Shown: piece after piece, positions 44,872 through 53,028 of the stretch
How positions within the stretch are numbered: the stretch's first letter is position 1
Layout: the number at the start of each line of letters is the position of its first letter
NCBI RefSeq assembly: GCF_019145375.1
Contig: NZ_JAHSTX010000001.1
Coordinates: 1,773,001-1,837,000, forward strand
DNA length: 64,000 nucleotides
Direction: 5' to 3'
DNA from: Pseudomonas triticicola
Lineage (GTDB): Bacteria > Pseudomonadota > Gammaproteobacteria > Pseudomonadales > Pseudomonadaceae
The notes under the pieces: model-generated
Seen by the model: the letters and a program-made list of their open reading frames with translations, nothing else
Databases searched by the model: none
What the model was told of the DNA's origin: nothing
Program-made: the position numbers and the translations under genes

Positions 44872-46339
44872 ATTGCAGCGCTTCCAGGAAACCCTGCGCG
44901 ACCATGCCCGGCGCAATGACAACGCCTCAGCCCTGTGGGGCGACACGCTGAGAATAGATTACGCCACGCTGTATGCCGAGGTGTTGTATCGCCAGGAGCG
45001 CCTGCACGATGAGCAGGTGCAGGTGATCGCGCTGGCGCTGGACAATGGCGTCGACGCGATGCTTTGGGATCTGGCTGTGTTGTTTGAAGGCTTGACCTGC
45101 GTAACGCTGCCGCCGTTTTTCAGCGCCGCGCAGCGCGCCCATTGTCTGGAGCAGAGCCAGGCCGAACGGGTGATCGCCGAGCCGCAACTGCAAGCCGAGC
45201 TGCTGGCGGCGGGATATCAACAACGGGGTGAGTTCTGGTGTCGCTCGTTCAATGGCCCCAGTCGCATGCCGCCGGGCACCGCGAAACTCACGTTTACCTC
45301 CGGGACCACCGGCACGCCGAAAGGGGTGTGCCTGAGCGCCGACAGCTTCTTGCGAGTTGCCCGGGAGCTTGATCAGGCAAGCGCAGCTACTGGGCCGGAG
45401 CACCATCTGGCGCTGTTGCCTTTGGCGATCCTGCTGGAGAACCTGGGCTGTTATGCCGCGCTGTACGCCGGTGCGGTGTTGAGCCTGCCAAGCCAGGCAA
45501 CCCTCGGCATTCAAGGTGCCAGCGGCATCGATGTTGCGCGCCTGCTCGGTTATCTGGCCAAGCGTGCGCCGGAGAGTCTGATACTCGTGCCAGAGCTGCT
45601 GCAAGTTCTGGTCAGCGCCGCTGAACAGAAGGCTTTCGATCCGCAAACCTTGCGCTTCGCCGCGGTCGGTGGCGCGCGGGTGTCAGTGGATCTGCTGCAC
45701 CGCGCGCAACGGGTCGGGTTAGCGGTTTACGAGGGATACGGCTTGTCCGAATGCGCCTCGGTCGTATGCCTCAATCGCCCCGGCGCGCGCCGTCCGGGCA
45801 GCGTCGGGCGCCCTCTGCCCCACCTCGAGGTGCGGTTGGCCGAGGACGGTGAAGTGCTGATCAAGGGTTCGGTGTTGCTCGGCTATCTGGGGGAGCCGGC
45901 GTATACCGATCAATGGTGGCCGAGTGGCGATCTGGGCGAGTTCGATCCGGAAGGTTTTCTTTATCTCAAGGGCCGCAAAAAACACCAATTCGTCACCAGC
46001 TACGGGCGAAACGTCAACCCGGAATGGGTCGAGTCGGAACTGACCCAGCGCCGCCACATCGCTCAAGCGTTCGTCTATGGCGAGGCGATGCCGCACAACC
46101 ACGCCCTGCTCTGGCCGCATCGTCCGAACTGCACCGATGCCGAGCTGGCCGCAGCCGTCGCCGAAGCGAACGAGGCGTTGCCCGATTACGCACAGGTGCA
46201 TCAGTGGACGCGCCTGTCGCAGCCCTTCACTGCGGCCAACGGCCTGCTCACCGCCAATGGCCGGCCGCGCCGCGACGCCATCATCGCGCAGTACCACTCG
46301 CAATTGACCGAGTCCGCCACCTCCGAGGAATCCGCATAA
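44861..46339 (+). CDS. AMP-binding (acyl-CoA synthetase-like) ligase
   Basis: This 492-residue adenylating enzyme has the P-loop LTFTSGTTGTPKGVCLS (about 143-159), YEGYGLSECASVV near 290 and the hinge region SGDLGEFDPEGFLYLKGRKK. It activates a carboxylic acid as acyl-AMP, passing it to CoA or another acceptor. The N-terminal part is shorter than in long-chain acyl-CoA synthetases (about 550). GAAGGAGCC precedes ATG 44861. It overlaps the diiron-oxidase gene by TAATG. The acid substrate is unknown. Confidence 0.87.
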   Translation: MSLELQRFQETLRDHARRNDNASALWGDTLRIDYATLYAEVLYRQERLHDEQVQVIALALDNGVDAMLWDLAVLFEGLTCVTLPPFFSAAQRAHCLEQSQAERVIAEPQLQAELLAAGYQQRGEFWCRSFNGPSRMPPGTAKLTFTSGTTGTPKGVCLSADSFLRVARELDQASAATGPEHHLALLPLAILLENLGCYAALYAGAVLSLPSQATLGIQGASGIDVARLLGYLAKRAPESLILVPELLQVLVSAAEQKAFDPQTLRFAAVGGARVSVDLLHRAQRVGLAVYEGYGLSECASVVCLNRPGARRPGSVGRPLPHLEVRLAEDGEVLIKGSVLLGYLGEPAYTDQWWPSGDLGEFDPEGFLYLKGRKKHQFVTSYGRNVNPEWVESELTQRRHIAQAFVYGEAMPHNHALLWPHRPNCTDAELAAAVAEANEALPDYAQVHQWTRLSQPFTAANGLLTANGRPRRDAIIAQYHSQLTESATSEESA

Positions 46340-47013
46340 TGAGTTTTTTCGACACCCTGCAAGAAGCCACGCAACGGGAACGCCACGAGCTGTTCAACCT
46401 GCCGATCATCGTCGATGCGTTGCAAGGCAAGGTCAGCCTCGACAGCTATCGGGCGTTTCTTGCCCAGGCTTACTACCACGTGCGCCACACCGTGCCGCTG
46501 ATGATGGCTTGCGGTGCACGCCTGCCGACGCGTCTGGAATGGCTGCGCAAAGCGGTGTGTGAATACATTGAGGATGAATACGGCCACGAACAATGGGTGC
46601 TCAACGACATTGCCGCCTGTGGCGGTGATCGCGACGCCGTGCGCGATGGTCAGCCGTCATTGTCAATCGAGCTGATGGTCAGTTTTCTCTACGATCTGAT
46701 CGCCCGGGGCAATCCGGTGGGTCTGTTCGGCATGGTAAACGTGCTCGAAGGCACCAGCATTGCCTTGGCGACCCACGCGGCGGGGAGCATCCGCGATCGC
46801 CTGGCGCTGCCGGAAACGGCATTCAGCTATCTGAGCTCCCACGGTTCGCTCGACATCGAGCACATGCAGACCTATCGGCGGTTGATGAATCAGCTGCAAG
46901 ACCCTGACGATCAAGCGGCGGTGATTCATGCCTCGAAAGTCGTCTATCGCCTTTACACCGACATGTTCCGTGGTCTGCCGCGCGACGCTGAGGCTCAACA
47001 TGCAGCTGCATGA
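46339..47013 (+). CDS. Heme-oxygenase-like diiron oxidase (TenA/CADD/UndA fold)
   Basis: This is a 224-residue all-helical protein. Candidate metal ligands are Glu80 and His83 (EDEYGHEQW), Glu137 (VLEGTS), and His168, Asp172, His175 in the HxxxDxxH motif (SHGSLDIEHM). This is the ligand set of heme-oxygenase-fold diiron oxidases such as CADD, UndA and SznF, not of TenA thiaminases. Members cut or oxidise fatty acids and amino acids. Coupled to the AMP ligase and the SDR it probably oxidises an activated or free acyl substrate. It overlaps both neighbours. Confidence 0.83.
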   Translation: MSFFDTLQEATQRERHELFNLPIIVDALQGKVSLDSYRAFLAQAYYHVRHTVPLMMACGARLPTRLEWLRKAVCEYIEDEYGHEQWVLNDIAACGGDRDAVRDGQPSLSIELMVSFLYDLIARGNPVGLFGMVNVLEGTSIALATHAAGSIRDRLALPETAFSYLSSHGSLDIEHMQTYRRLMNQLQDPDDQAAVIHASKVVYRLYTDMFRGLPRDAEAQHAAA

Positions 47014-47809
47014 AGCCCGCGTGGTGCTGACCGGTGCCAGTGGCGGCATCGGCCTGGCCATCGCCAGTGCCTTGTGCGCCGCCGGTGCCAGGGTATTGGC
47101 CGTGGCGCGGCATCAGGAGGCGCTGTGGCCGCTGCTTGAGCGGTATCCGCAGAACCTGTGCTGGGTCGCCGCCGATCTGACCTTCCTCAGCGATCGGCGC
47201 AAAGTGTTGGCCGCCGCCGACGCCATCGGCGGCATCAACCTGCTGATCAACGCCGCCGGGGTCAATCACTTCGCCATGCTCGAACAGCTAGATGACAGTG
47301 ACATCAACGCGATGCTGGCGGTGAACATCAGTGCGCCAATCTGCCTGACCAAAATGCTGTTGCCGCAGCTCAAGCAGGCTGACAGCGCGATGGTGGTCAA
47401 CGTCGGCTCGACCTATGGCTCGATCGGTTACCCCGGTTACGCCAGTTATTGCGCGAGCAAATTTGCCCTGCGCGGATTCTCCGAGGCGTTGCGCCGCGAG
47501 CTGGCCGACACGCGGGTCAGCGTGTTGTATGTCGCGCCCCGGGCCACCCGCACCTCGATGAACAGCGCCGCTGCGCAAGCCTTGAACGATGCCCTCAAGG
47601 CCAGCGTTGACGATCCGCAGACCGTGGCGTCGGCAGTGATCCATGCGATTGCCGGCGACCGTCGTGATCTGTACCTAGGCTGGCCGGAGCGATTTTTCGT
47701 CCGTTTGAACAGCTTACTTCCGCATCTGGTGGATCGCGGCCTGCGCAAGCAATTGCCACTGATCCGCCGTCTCAGTGAAAAACCTGACAACGAGGCTTCA
47801 AAGCCATGA
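47000..47809 (+). CDS. Short-chain dehydrogenase/reductase
   Basis: This is a 269-residue SDR with NAD(P) motif TGASGGIGLAIA near 12, NAAGVNHFAM, Ser in VNVGSTYGS and catalytic YCASKFALRG near 155. A C-terminal extension (about 225-269, GWPERFFVRLNSLLPHLVDR) is hydrophobic and basic, like SDRs acting on lipids or long-chain fatty aldehydes/acyl substrates. ATG 47000 overlaps the diiron-oxidase gene by 14 bases. It probably reduces or oxidises the product of the preceding enzymes. Confidence 0.88.
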   Translation: MQLHEARVVLTGASGGIGLAIASALCAAGARVLAVARHQEALWPLLERYPQNLCWVAADLTFLSDRRKVLAAADAIGGINLLINAAGVNHFAMLEQLDDSDINAMLAVNISAPICLTKMLLPQLKQADSAMVVNVGSTYGSIGYPGYASYCASKFALRGFSEALRRELADTRVSVLYVAPRATRTSMNSAAAQALNDALKASVDDPQTVASAVIHAIAGDRRDLYLGWPERFFVRLNSLLPHLVDRGLRKQLPLIRRLSEKPDNEASKP

Positions 47810-48450
47810 AAAAACTTTCCACTTGCCTGCTGTTTGTCGCCCTCAGTCAAAGTGTCTGGGCGCTTGAGCCGGCTGATCAGCAACGTCTCACTGGCATCCA
47901 GCAGAACTGGGCGCACATTCAATACGAGGTCGCGGAAAAACAGCGCGCCGCGGCGTTCGAGCAATTGGCCAGCGAAGCCAACGCGTTCACCACGCAACGC
48001 CCGAATGTGGCCGAAGCCTGGATCTGGAAAGGCATCGTTACCAGCAGTTGGGCCGGTGCCGAGGGCGGGCTCGGTGCCCTGGGCAAAGCCAAGGACGCCA
48101 AGGCGGACCTGGAAAAATCCCTGACGCTTGACCCCAAGGCCCTGCAAGGCTCGGCATACACCAGCCTCGCTGCATTGTACGACCGGGTACCGGGCTGGCC
48201 GATCGGCTTCGGCGACAGCGACAAGGCCGAGCAATTGCTCAAACAAGCCCTGCAGCTCAACCCCGATGGCATCGACAGTCTGTACTTCTGGGGCGACCAT
48301 CTCTACCGTCAGAAGCGCTACGCTGAAGCCAAGGCAGCGCTGATCAAGGCCAGACAGGCCGCACCCCGTGCGGGCCGCGAAAGTGCCGATGCCGGGCGTC
48401 GTAAAGAGATCGACGCCTTGCTGGTGGACGTGAACAAGAAACTCGACTGA
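47806..48450 (+). CDS. TPR-repeat periplasmic protein (TatT-like)
   Basis: This is a 214-residue exported protein with signal peptide (CLLFVALSQSVWA, then LEPAD). It contains about three TPR-like repeats (AKADLEKSLTLDPKALQGSA, KAEQLLKQALQLNPDGIDSL). Members of this group are called TRAP transporter TatT component-like. The conserved GSAYTSLAALYDRVPGWPIGFG loop binds hydrophobic ligands in some relatives. It may carry or sense a lipophilic product of the operon in the periplasm. It starts in an ATGA overlap with the SDR gene. Confidence 0.8.
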   Translation: MKKLSTCLLFVALSQSVWALEPADQQRLTGIQQNWAHIQYEVAEKQRAAAFEQLASEANAFTTQRPNVAEAWIWKGIVTSSWAGAEGGLGALGKAKDAKADLEKSLTLDPKALQGSAYTSLAALYDRVPGWPIGFGDSDKAEQLLKQALQLNPDGIDSLYFWGDHLYRQKRYAEAKAALIKARQAAPRAGRESADAGRRKEIDALLVDVNKKLD

Positions 48451-48461
48451 AAGGAGTGCGC

Positions 48462-49124
48462 GTGCGTTTATTACTGATCGAGGACGACGTAGCGCTGGGT
48501 GAAGGCATTTACCAGGCGCTGGGTCGCGAGGGTTACACGGTCGACTGGCTCAAGGACGGCAGCAGCGCCTTGCATGCACTGCTCAGCGAAACATTTGACG
48601 TCGCCGTGCTGGACCTCGGCCTGCCACGCCTGGATGGCCTCGAAGTGTTGCGTCGTCTGCGTGACAGCGGTTCGAATCTGCCGGTATTGATTCTCACCGC
48701 GCGCGATGCCACCGAAGACCGCATTGCCGGACTCGACGCCGGTGCTGACGATTATCTGGTCAAGCCCTTCGACCTCGCCGAACTCAAAGCCCGCCTGCGT
48801 GCCCTTTTGCGCCGCAGTGCCGGGCGCGCCCAGGCGCTGATCGAGCACGCCGGTATCAGCCTCAACCCCGGCACCCAGCAGGTCAGCTATCAAGGCCAAC
48901 CAGTCGCGCTCACCCCCAAGGAATATCAGCTGCTGCACGAACTGCTGTCGCCGCCGGGCCGGGTGATGACTCGCGATCAATTGATCCAGTTGCTCTACGG
49001 CTGGAATGAAGAAGCGGAAAGCAACACCCTCGAAGTGCACATTCATCACCTGCGCAAAAAGTTCTCCACCGACCTGATCCGCACCATCCGAGGCGTGGGT
49101 TATCTGGTGGAGGAACGTCGATGA
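48462..49124 (+). CDS. OmpR-family response regulator (PmrA/QseB type)
   Basis: This 220-residue regulator has a receiver domain (LLLIEDDVALGEGIYQALGR, phospho-Asp in VAVLDLGLPRLDG near 51, Lys in DYLVKPFD) and a C-terminal winged helix (LTPKEYQLLHELLS, RTIRGVGYLVEE). It is closest in wording to PmrA/QseB. GTG 48462 is chosen because AAGGAG lies 5 bases upstream. The PmrA-like boxes at 44083-44144 are its likely targets, which would make the operon self-regulated. Confidence 0.9.
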   Translation: MRLLLIEDDVALGEGIYQALGREGYTVDWLKDGSSALHALLSETFDVAVLDLGLPRLDGLEVLRRLRDSGSNLPVLILTARDATEDRIAGLDAGADDYLVKPFDLAELKARLRALLRRSAGRAQALIEHAGISLNPGTQQVSYQGQPVALTPKEYQLLHELLSPPGRVMTRDQLIQLLYGWNEEAESNTLEVHIHHLRKKFSTDLIRTIRGVGYLVEERR

Positions 49125-50491
49125 CCTCGATCCGCCGGCGCACGCTGACCCTGATCATCGGCCTGTTACTGGCCGGTCTGGCGGTACTCAGCCTCTTCAA
49201 CGTGCATGACAGCAACCACGAAATCGCCGAGGTCTACGACGCGCAATTGGCGCAGAACGCACGCCTGCTGCAGGGCGTGATGCGTATGCCGATGGCGAGT
49301 ACCGAGCACGCGCAGTTGTATCAGGCGTTCAATCAGGCTCTCGGCGAAGCCAAGCCACGGGTTGATGGACATCCTTACGAAAGCAAAATCGCTTTCCAGG
49401 TGTGGAACCCGCAAGGCGAGGTGCTGGTACACACCGCCAGTGCGCCCTCCTTCACTGCGCCGCCGACGGGAACGGGGTTCAGCGACGTGGTCGATCTGAA
49501 AGGTCGGCAATGGCGAGCGTTCATGCTGGAAGACAGGCAGAACGGCCTGCGCATCTGGGTCGGCGAGCGCGACGACGTGCGCACCGACCTGGTCGACCGC
49601 ATCGTGCGCCACACGCTGTGGCCAAACATGCTCGGCAGCCTGATCCTCGCCGCGATGATCTGGCTGGCCATAGGCTGGGGGCTCAAGCCCTTGGCAGACA
49701 TGGCGGCGACTCTGCGCGCCCGTCACAGTGGTTCACTTGAGCCGCTGCAACTGATGCCCCTGCCCAGCGAGCTGGAGCCCATGCAGGCAGCGCTCAATCG
49801 CATGCTCGCGCAGATTCAGGAGGTGCTCGGCCGGGAGCGTCGCTTTATCGCCGATGCCGCGCACGAAATGCGCACGCCGCTGGCGGTGCTGCGGGTGCAT
49901 GCGCAAAATCTGCAGGAGGCGGGTACCGAAGAGGAGCGCCGTGAGTCACTTGAGTTTCTGATCTCCGGAGTCGATCGCACCAGCCGGCTGGTCAACCAGC
50001 TGCTGACCATGGCGCGCCTTGAACCCAAACCCGACCCGCCGCCACTGCAACGCATTGATCTCAGCGAAACCGTACGCAACAGCCTGGTGCAATTGACACC
50101 GTGGTTGCTGAGCAAACACCTTGAGTTGATCTTCGAGGTCAGCGACCAACCGTTTCATGTCCTCGCCGACCCCGCCGCCATCGATATCGCGCTGAATAAC
50201 CTGATCACCAACGCGGCGAATTTCTCCCCCGAACACGGTGCGATCACCGTGCACCTGAGCAAGTCCGATGGCTTCTGTCATTTGATGGTCGACGATCAAG
50301 GACCGGGAATCGATGAATCAGCCCGAGCGCGAGTGTTCGAGCGTTTCTACAGCCGCGGCACGGCGCATGGCGCCGGGTTGGGGTTGACCATTGTCAACAC
50401 CATCGCGGTGCGACTGAACGGACGGATTGAACTGACAAACCGCGCAGAGGGCGGTTTGAGGGCGACGTTATCGATTCCGGCAGGGGAATAA
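49121..50491 (+). CDS. Sensor histidine kinase (PmrB/QseC type)
   Basis: This is a 456-residue membrane kinase with membrane segments near 10-30 and 165-185, and a periplasmic sensor of about 130 residues (DSNHEIAEVYDAQLAQNARL). HAMP-like linker, H-box DAAHEMRTPLAVLRV, N-box LNNLITNAANF and G-boxes DQGPGIDES and GAGLGLTIVN follow. It overlaps the regulator gene by ATGA and is last of the operon. The PmrB/QseC-like sensor suggests response to metal, pH or a lipid signal; the trigger is unknown. Confidence 0.9.
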   Translation: MTSIRRRTLTLIIGLLLAGLAVLSLFNVHDSNHEIAEVYDAQLAQNARLLQGVMRMPMASTEHAQLYQAFNQALGEAKPRVDGHPYESKIAFQVWNPQGEVLVHTASAPSFTAPPTGTGFSDVVDLKGRQWRAFMLEDRQNGLRIWVGERDDVRTDLVDRIVRHTLWPNMLGSLILAAMIWLAIGWGLKPLADMAATLRARHSGSLEPLQLMPLPSELEPMQAALNRMLAQIQEVLGRERRFIADAAHEMRTPLAVLRVHAQNLQEAGTEEERRESLEFLISGVDRTSRLVNQLLTMARLEPKPDPPPLQRIDLSETVRNSLVQLTPWLLSKHLELIFEVSDQPFHVLADPAAIDIALNNLITNAANFSPEHGAITVHLSKSDGFCHLMVDDQGPGIDESARARVFERFYSRGTAHGAGLGLTIVNTIAVRLNGRIELTNRAEGGLRATLSIPAGE

Positions 50492-50499
50492 TCATCCGA

Positions 50500-50724
50500 T
50501 TGATTCAGCTGTATGCCGCCGGCCCCAAATACCTGCTGTTCAGCGCTCTGCTCTACGCGCCTGGCTCGTTGATTTACCTGGGCACGTTGAAAATGCGCCA
50601 GGGCCAGCCGCTCAGCGGTCCGGAAACGGGTGTGTTGATCATTATCTGGGCCGCCGCGATTTACGCTGGCCGGATGTTGTGGGCCGGAACGCTGACTTTG
50701 AAGGTGCACCAGCGTTTGCGCTAG
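50500..50724 (+). pseudogene. arcD: arcD C-terminal remnant (arginine/ornithine antiporter)
   Basis: About 70 codons match the C-terminus of ArcD, the arginine/ornithine antiporter of the arginine deiminase pathway (LYAAGPKYLLFSALLYAPGS, then a last membrane segment and stop). A full ArcD has about 480 residues, so more than 80 percent is lost. Homology begins within a few bases of the kinase stop at 50491, placing a deletion joint near 50492-50500. No arcA gene follows. Confidence 0.7.
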
Positions 50725-50844
50725 ACCGCCAGTACGCTGCAGGGAACCTGGTACAGTGAAAAACCTGAATATCGAGGCTTGTCCACCACCCTTGCGCAAG
50801 CGCCTGGAAAACCGACAAAGGGGCGATGAAACCGGCGAGCGACA

Positions 50845-50858
50845 TTGATCTGGATCAA
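50845..50858. promoter_or_regulatory. FNR/ANR box, perfect consensus
   Basis: TTGAT-CTGG-ATCAA is a perfect FNR/ANR/DNR palindrome. Centred at 50851.5, it would place an activated transcription start near 50895. A plausible -10 (TAGGGT, 50886-50891) lies 36 bases later. The next gene on this strand is the 77-residue gene at 51024. It indicates induction at low oxygen. Confidence 0.75.
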
Positions 50859-51023
50859 TCGCTGCGACGACAAACTGGATCGAAATAGGGTCATGATTCG
50901 GCGGCGCCCGCATCTCGGATCAGGGACAGTCACAAGCTGCTCGAACGCGTGAAAGTTATAGATGCGGCCACAGGGTGACAGGTCCGCAACCCACCCTCAT
51001 TCTTGCTTTGCGAGGTTCACGAT

Positions 51024-51257
51024 ATGGTCATCAATGATCCAGCCATGACAACCGCCAATGTCCGCGACGCAATCGGTGACAGTGGCGCACTGTTTCAGGA
51101 AGCCGATCGGCTCAGCGAACGGGCCTATGCCGTCCTTGAAGAGCCGTTTTCTCCAGACACCATGCACAAGTTCACTGAAGCGAGGAAACGTGCGGATGAG
51201 AAATATCGGCACGCCTGGCAACAATGGCAATACGCACATGGTGGGCGCAGTCACTGA
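51024..51257 (+). CDS. Small hypothetical protein under an FNR box, 77 residues
   Basis: ATG 51024 follows GCGAGG. The 77-residue product is helical and charged (DAIGDSGALFQEADRLSERA, KFTEARKRADEKYRHAWQQW) with no signal peptide. A perfect FNR box 165 bases upstream suggests a low-oxygen role. No family was recognised. The gene lies between the arcD remnant and the convergent Usp gene, in a block whose visible genes relate to anaerobic life. Confidence 0.6.
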   Translation: MVINDPAMTTANVRDAIGDSGALFQEADRLSERAYAVLEEPFSPDTMHKFTEARKRADEKYRHAWQQWQYAHGGRSH

Positions 51258-51301
51258 TTGATTACCCCCAACCGATTACCATCAACTGCTGCGATGACCG
51301 G

Positions 51302-52222
51302 TCAGGCTGTGGCAGGCATTGCCTTGACCATCAACAAGCTGCAAGGAGCCCGGTTCATCAGGCATTCGGCCGTGCCGCCGATGAAGCCGTCCAGCGCTTG
51401 ATGGTGACAGATGCCGAGCACCAGCAGGTCGAACGCGTTCTGCCGGGCGAAGTCTTCGATCACCCGGTACGGGACACCTGAGAGCAGGTGGCTATGTTCT
51501 TCATCGAGACCATAGCGCTCGGCCAGCGTATCGAACGCTTCTTGCTGAGTGTCGTTGATCGCATCGCACAAGCTGTGGTCCAGGCTCAAGTTCGGCACGC
51601 TCATCGCCGCATCACCCACCACTGACCAATTGCTCACGTTCAACAAGTGCAGCGACGCATTGCATTTAGCTGCCAATGTCGATGCAACGCGAAGTATCCG
51701 GTCATTGAGCCCTTGGGTCAGATCCTCGAGATGCGACAGGTCAATGGCCGCCAGTATCTTCAAGGGTTTCGGATGTGCGGCCTCGGTGACCAGATGCAGG
51801 CAGGCGGGACAATCTCGTATTAATAGCCAGTCCAACGGCTGGTGAAACGTTTGATTGAGCGCTGAAACATGGTGAGCATCCTTGATCACCAGATCGACAT
51901 GAAAGTCATTGATGTACTCAAGCACATGCGCCGGCGTGGCCTTGGCCCAGACCACTTCGGTGCTGACTTGCACGCCGGCGCCACGTTGAAACCGGACCTG
52001 CTGTTCCAGCCACTGGCGATGCATCTGCAGGTAACCTTCACGCGCTTGCGCCATGGCGTCGTGGTCGATCAGGCCGGCCAACGCCAGGGACTGGACATGA
52101 TCGAACGCCACGATGTGCAGCAACGCGCCACTGGCCCGAGCCAGCGCCTGGGCGCGATCAAACGCCGGGGTGCGGGTCATTTCGGCAGGTGCGATCAACA
52201 GAATGCGTTTGAGCCTGAACAT
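51302..52222 (-). CDS. Universal stress protein, tandem UspA domains
   Basis: This is a 306-residue protein with two Usp domains. The first (about 1-145) opens RLKRILLIAPAEMTRTPAFD and ends LIRDCPACLHLVTE. The second (about 150-306) has ILAAIDLSHLEDLTQGLNDR and the ATP-binding-like LLVLGICHHQALDGFIGGTA-to-APCSLLMV pattern. Tandem Usp genes in Pseudomonas are often under ANR and help survival during oxygen loss. A perfect FNR box lies 59 bases upstream. ATG 52222 is used; GTG one codon up is an alternative. Confidence 0.88.
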   Translation of the reverse strand: MFRLKRILLIAPAEMTRTPAFDRAQALARASGALLHIVAFDHVQSLALAGLIDHDAMAQAREGYLQMHRQWLEQQVRFQRGAGVQVSTEVVWAKATPAHVLEYINDFHVDLVIKDAHHVSALNQTFHQPLDWLLIRDCPACLHLVTEAAHPKPLKILAAIDLSHLEDLTQGLNDRILRVASTLAAKCNASLHLLNVSNWSVVGDAAMSVPNLSLDHSLCDAINDTQQEAFDTLAERYGLDEEHSHLLSGVPYRVIEDFARQNAFDLLVLGICHHQALDGFIGGTAECLMNRAPCSLLMVKAMPATA

Positions 52223-52280
52223 CACGTGTATTTCCAGTCAGCGCCATTGGACGATTCGGCAACTCTGCCAACCGCCACGC

Positions 52281-52294
52281 TTGATATGCATCAA
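52281..52294. promoter_or_regulatory. FNR/ANR box, perfect consensus, upstream of Usp gene
   Basis: TTGAT-ATGC-ATCAA is a perfect palindrome centred at 52287.5. On the minus strand it would activate transcription from near 52246, just ahead of the Usp start at 52222. It could also act on the FNR gene at 52456 on the plus strand. Confidence 0.78.
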
Positions 52295-52455
52295 GTCTCC
52301 CCATCAACCCTGCGACACAAGAGCGGCGCAGAGGCCGTTGCCTTTGTGATTCCCCTCCTCGCCGTTCGTCCGTAATCACGCTGACAAACCAAACGAAAGG
52401 CACGTGCGCTGCGAAGACTTCTATGCTTATCACACTCATTGAAGGCTGCTTATCC

Positions 52456-53028
52456 ATGCTTGAAGCCCACTCGCCCCCGCCGATTCTCAAAACTGCCTGT
52501 TCCAACTGCAGTGTGGTCGAGTTATGCCTGCCGCTTGGCCTGACGGGCGCGGAGGTCGATCGGCTCGACACGCTGATCGTGCAACGATACAAGGTGAAGA
52601 AAGGTGCCGCGCTCTACCGGACCGGGGATCCGCTGCGCTCGCTGTACGCTGTTCGGATAGGCTCGTTCAAGACCAGCGTGGTCTCCGTCGATGGCCGCGA
52701 GCAAGTGACCGGTTTCCATATTCCTGGCGAAATGCTCGGGCTGGACGCCATCAGCATCGATCAACAGGCGTGTACTGCGTATGCACTGGAAGACAGCGAA
52801 GTCTGTCCGATTCACTTCGCACAGCTGGAAAAACTCGCGCAAAGCCTGCCATCGCTGCAGCACAACCTCAACAAGTTGCTGAGCCGGGAAATCGTGCGCG
52901 ACCACAGCATGTTGATGCTCATGGGCAACATGAACTCCGACGAGCGCCTGGCGGCTTTCCTGCTCAACCTCTCACAACGCCTCAGCTCCCGTGGCTATTC
53001 CTCGAAAGAGTTCGTGCCAGGCGTTTGA
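52456..53028 (+). pseudogene. FNR/ANR-family oxygen-sensing regulator, C-terminus truncated
   Basis: The N-terminal 187 residues are a typical FNR protein. They include the [4Fe-4S] Cys at 15, 18, 24 and 117 (ACSNCSVVELC and EVCPIHF), a cyclic-nucleotide-fold body (YAVRIGSFKTSVVSVDGREQ) and the dimer helix region ending RLSSRGYSSKEFV. FNR normally continues for about 55 more residues with the DNA-binding helix-turn-helix. Here the frame runs into foreign sequence after the GTG at 53015-53017 and stops at PGV. The protein can bind the cluster but cannot bind DNA. The same joint truncates the gene on the other strand. Confidence 0.78.

Noticed and set aside
46339..47013. Thiaminase (TenA) identity for the heme-oxygenase-fold protein
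   Set aside because: The HxxxDxxH and EYGH ligand residues fit diiron oxidases, and no thiamin gene is nearby.
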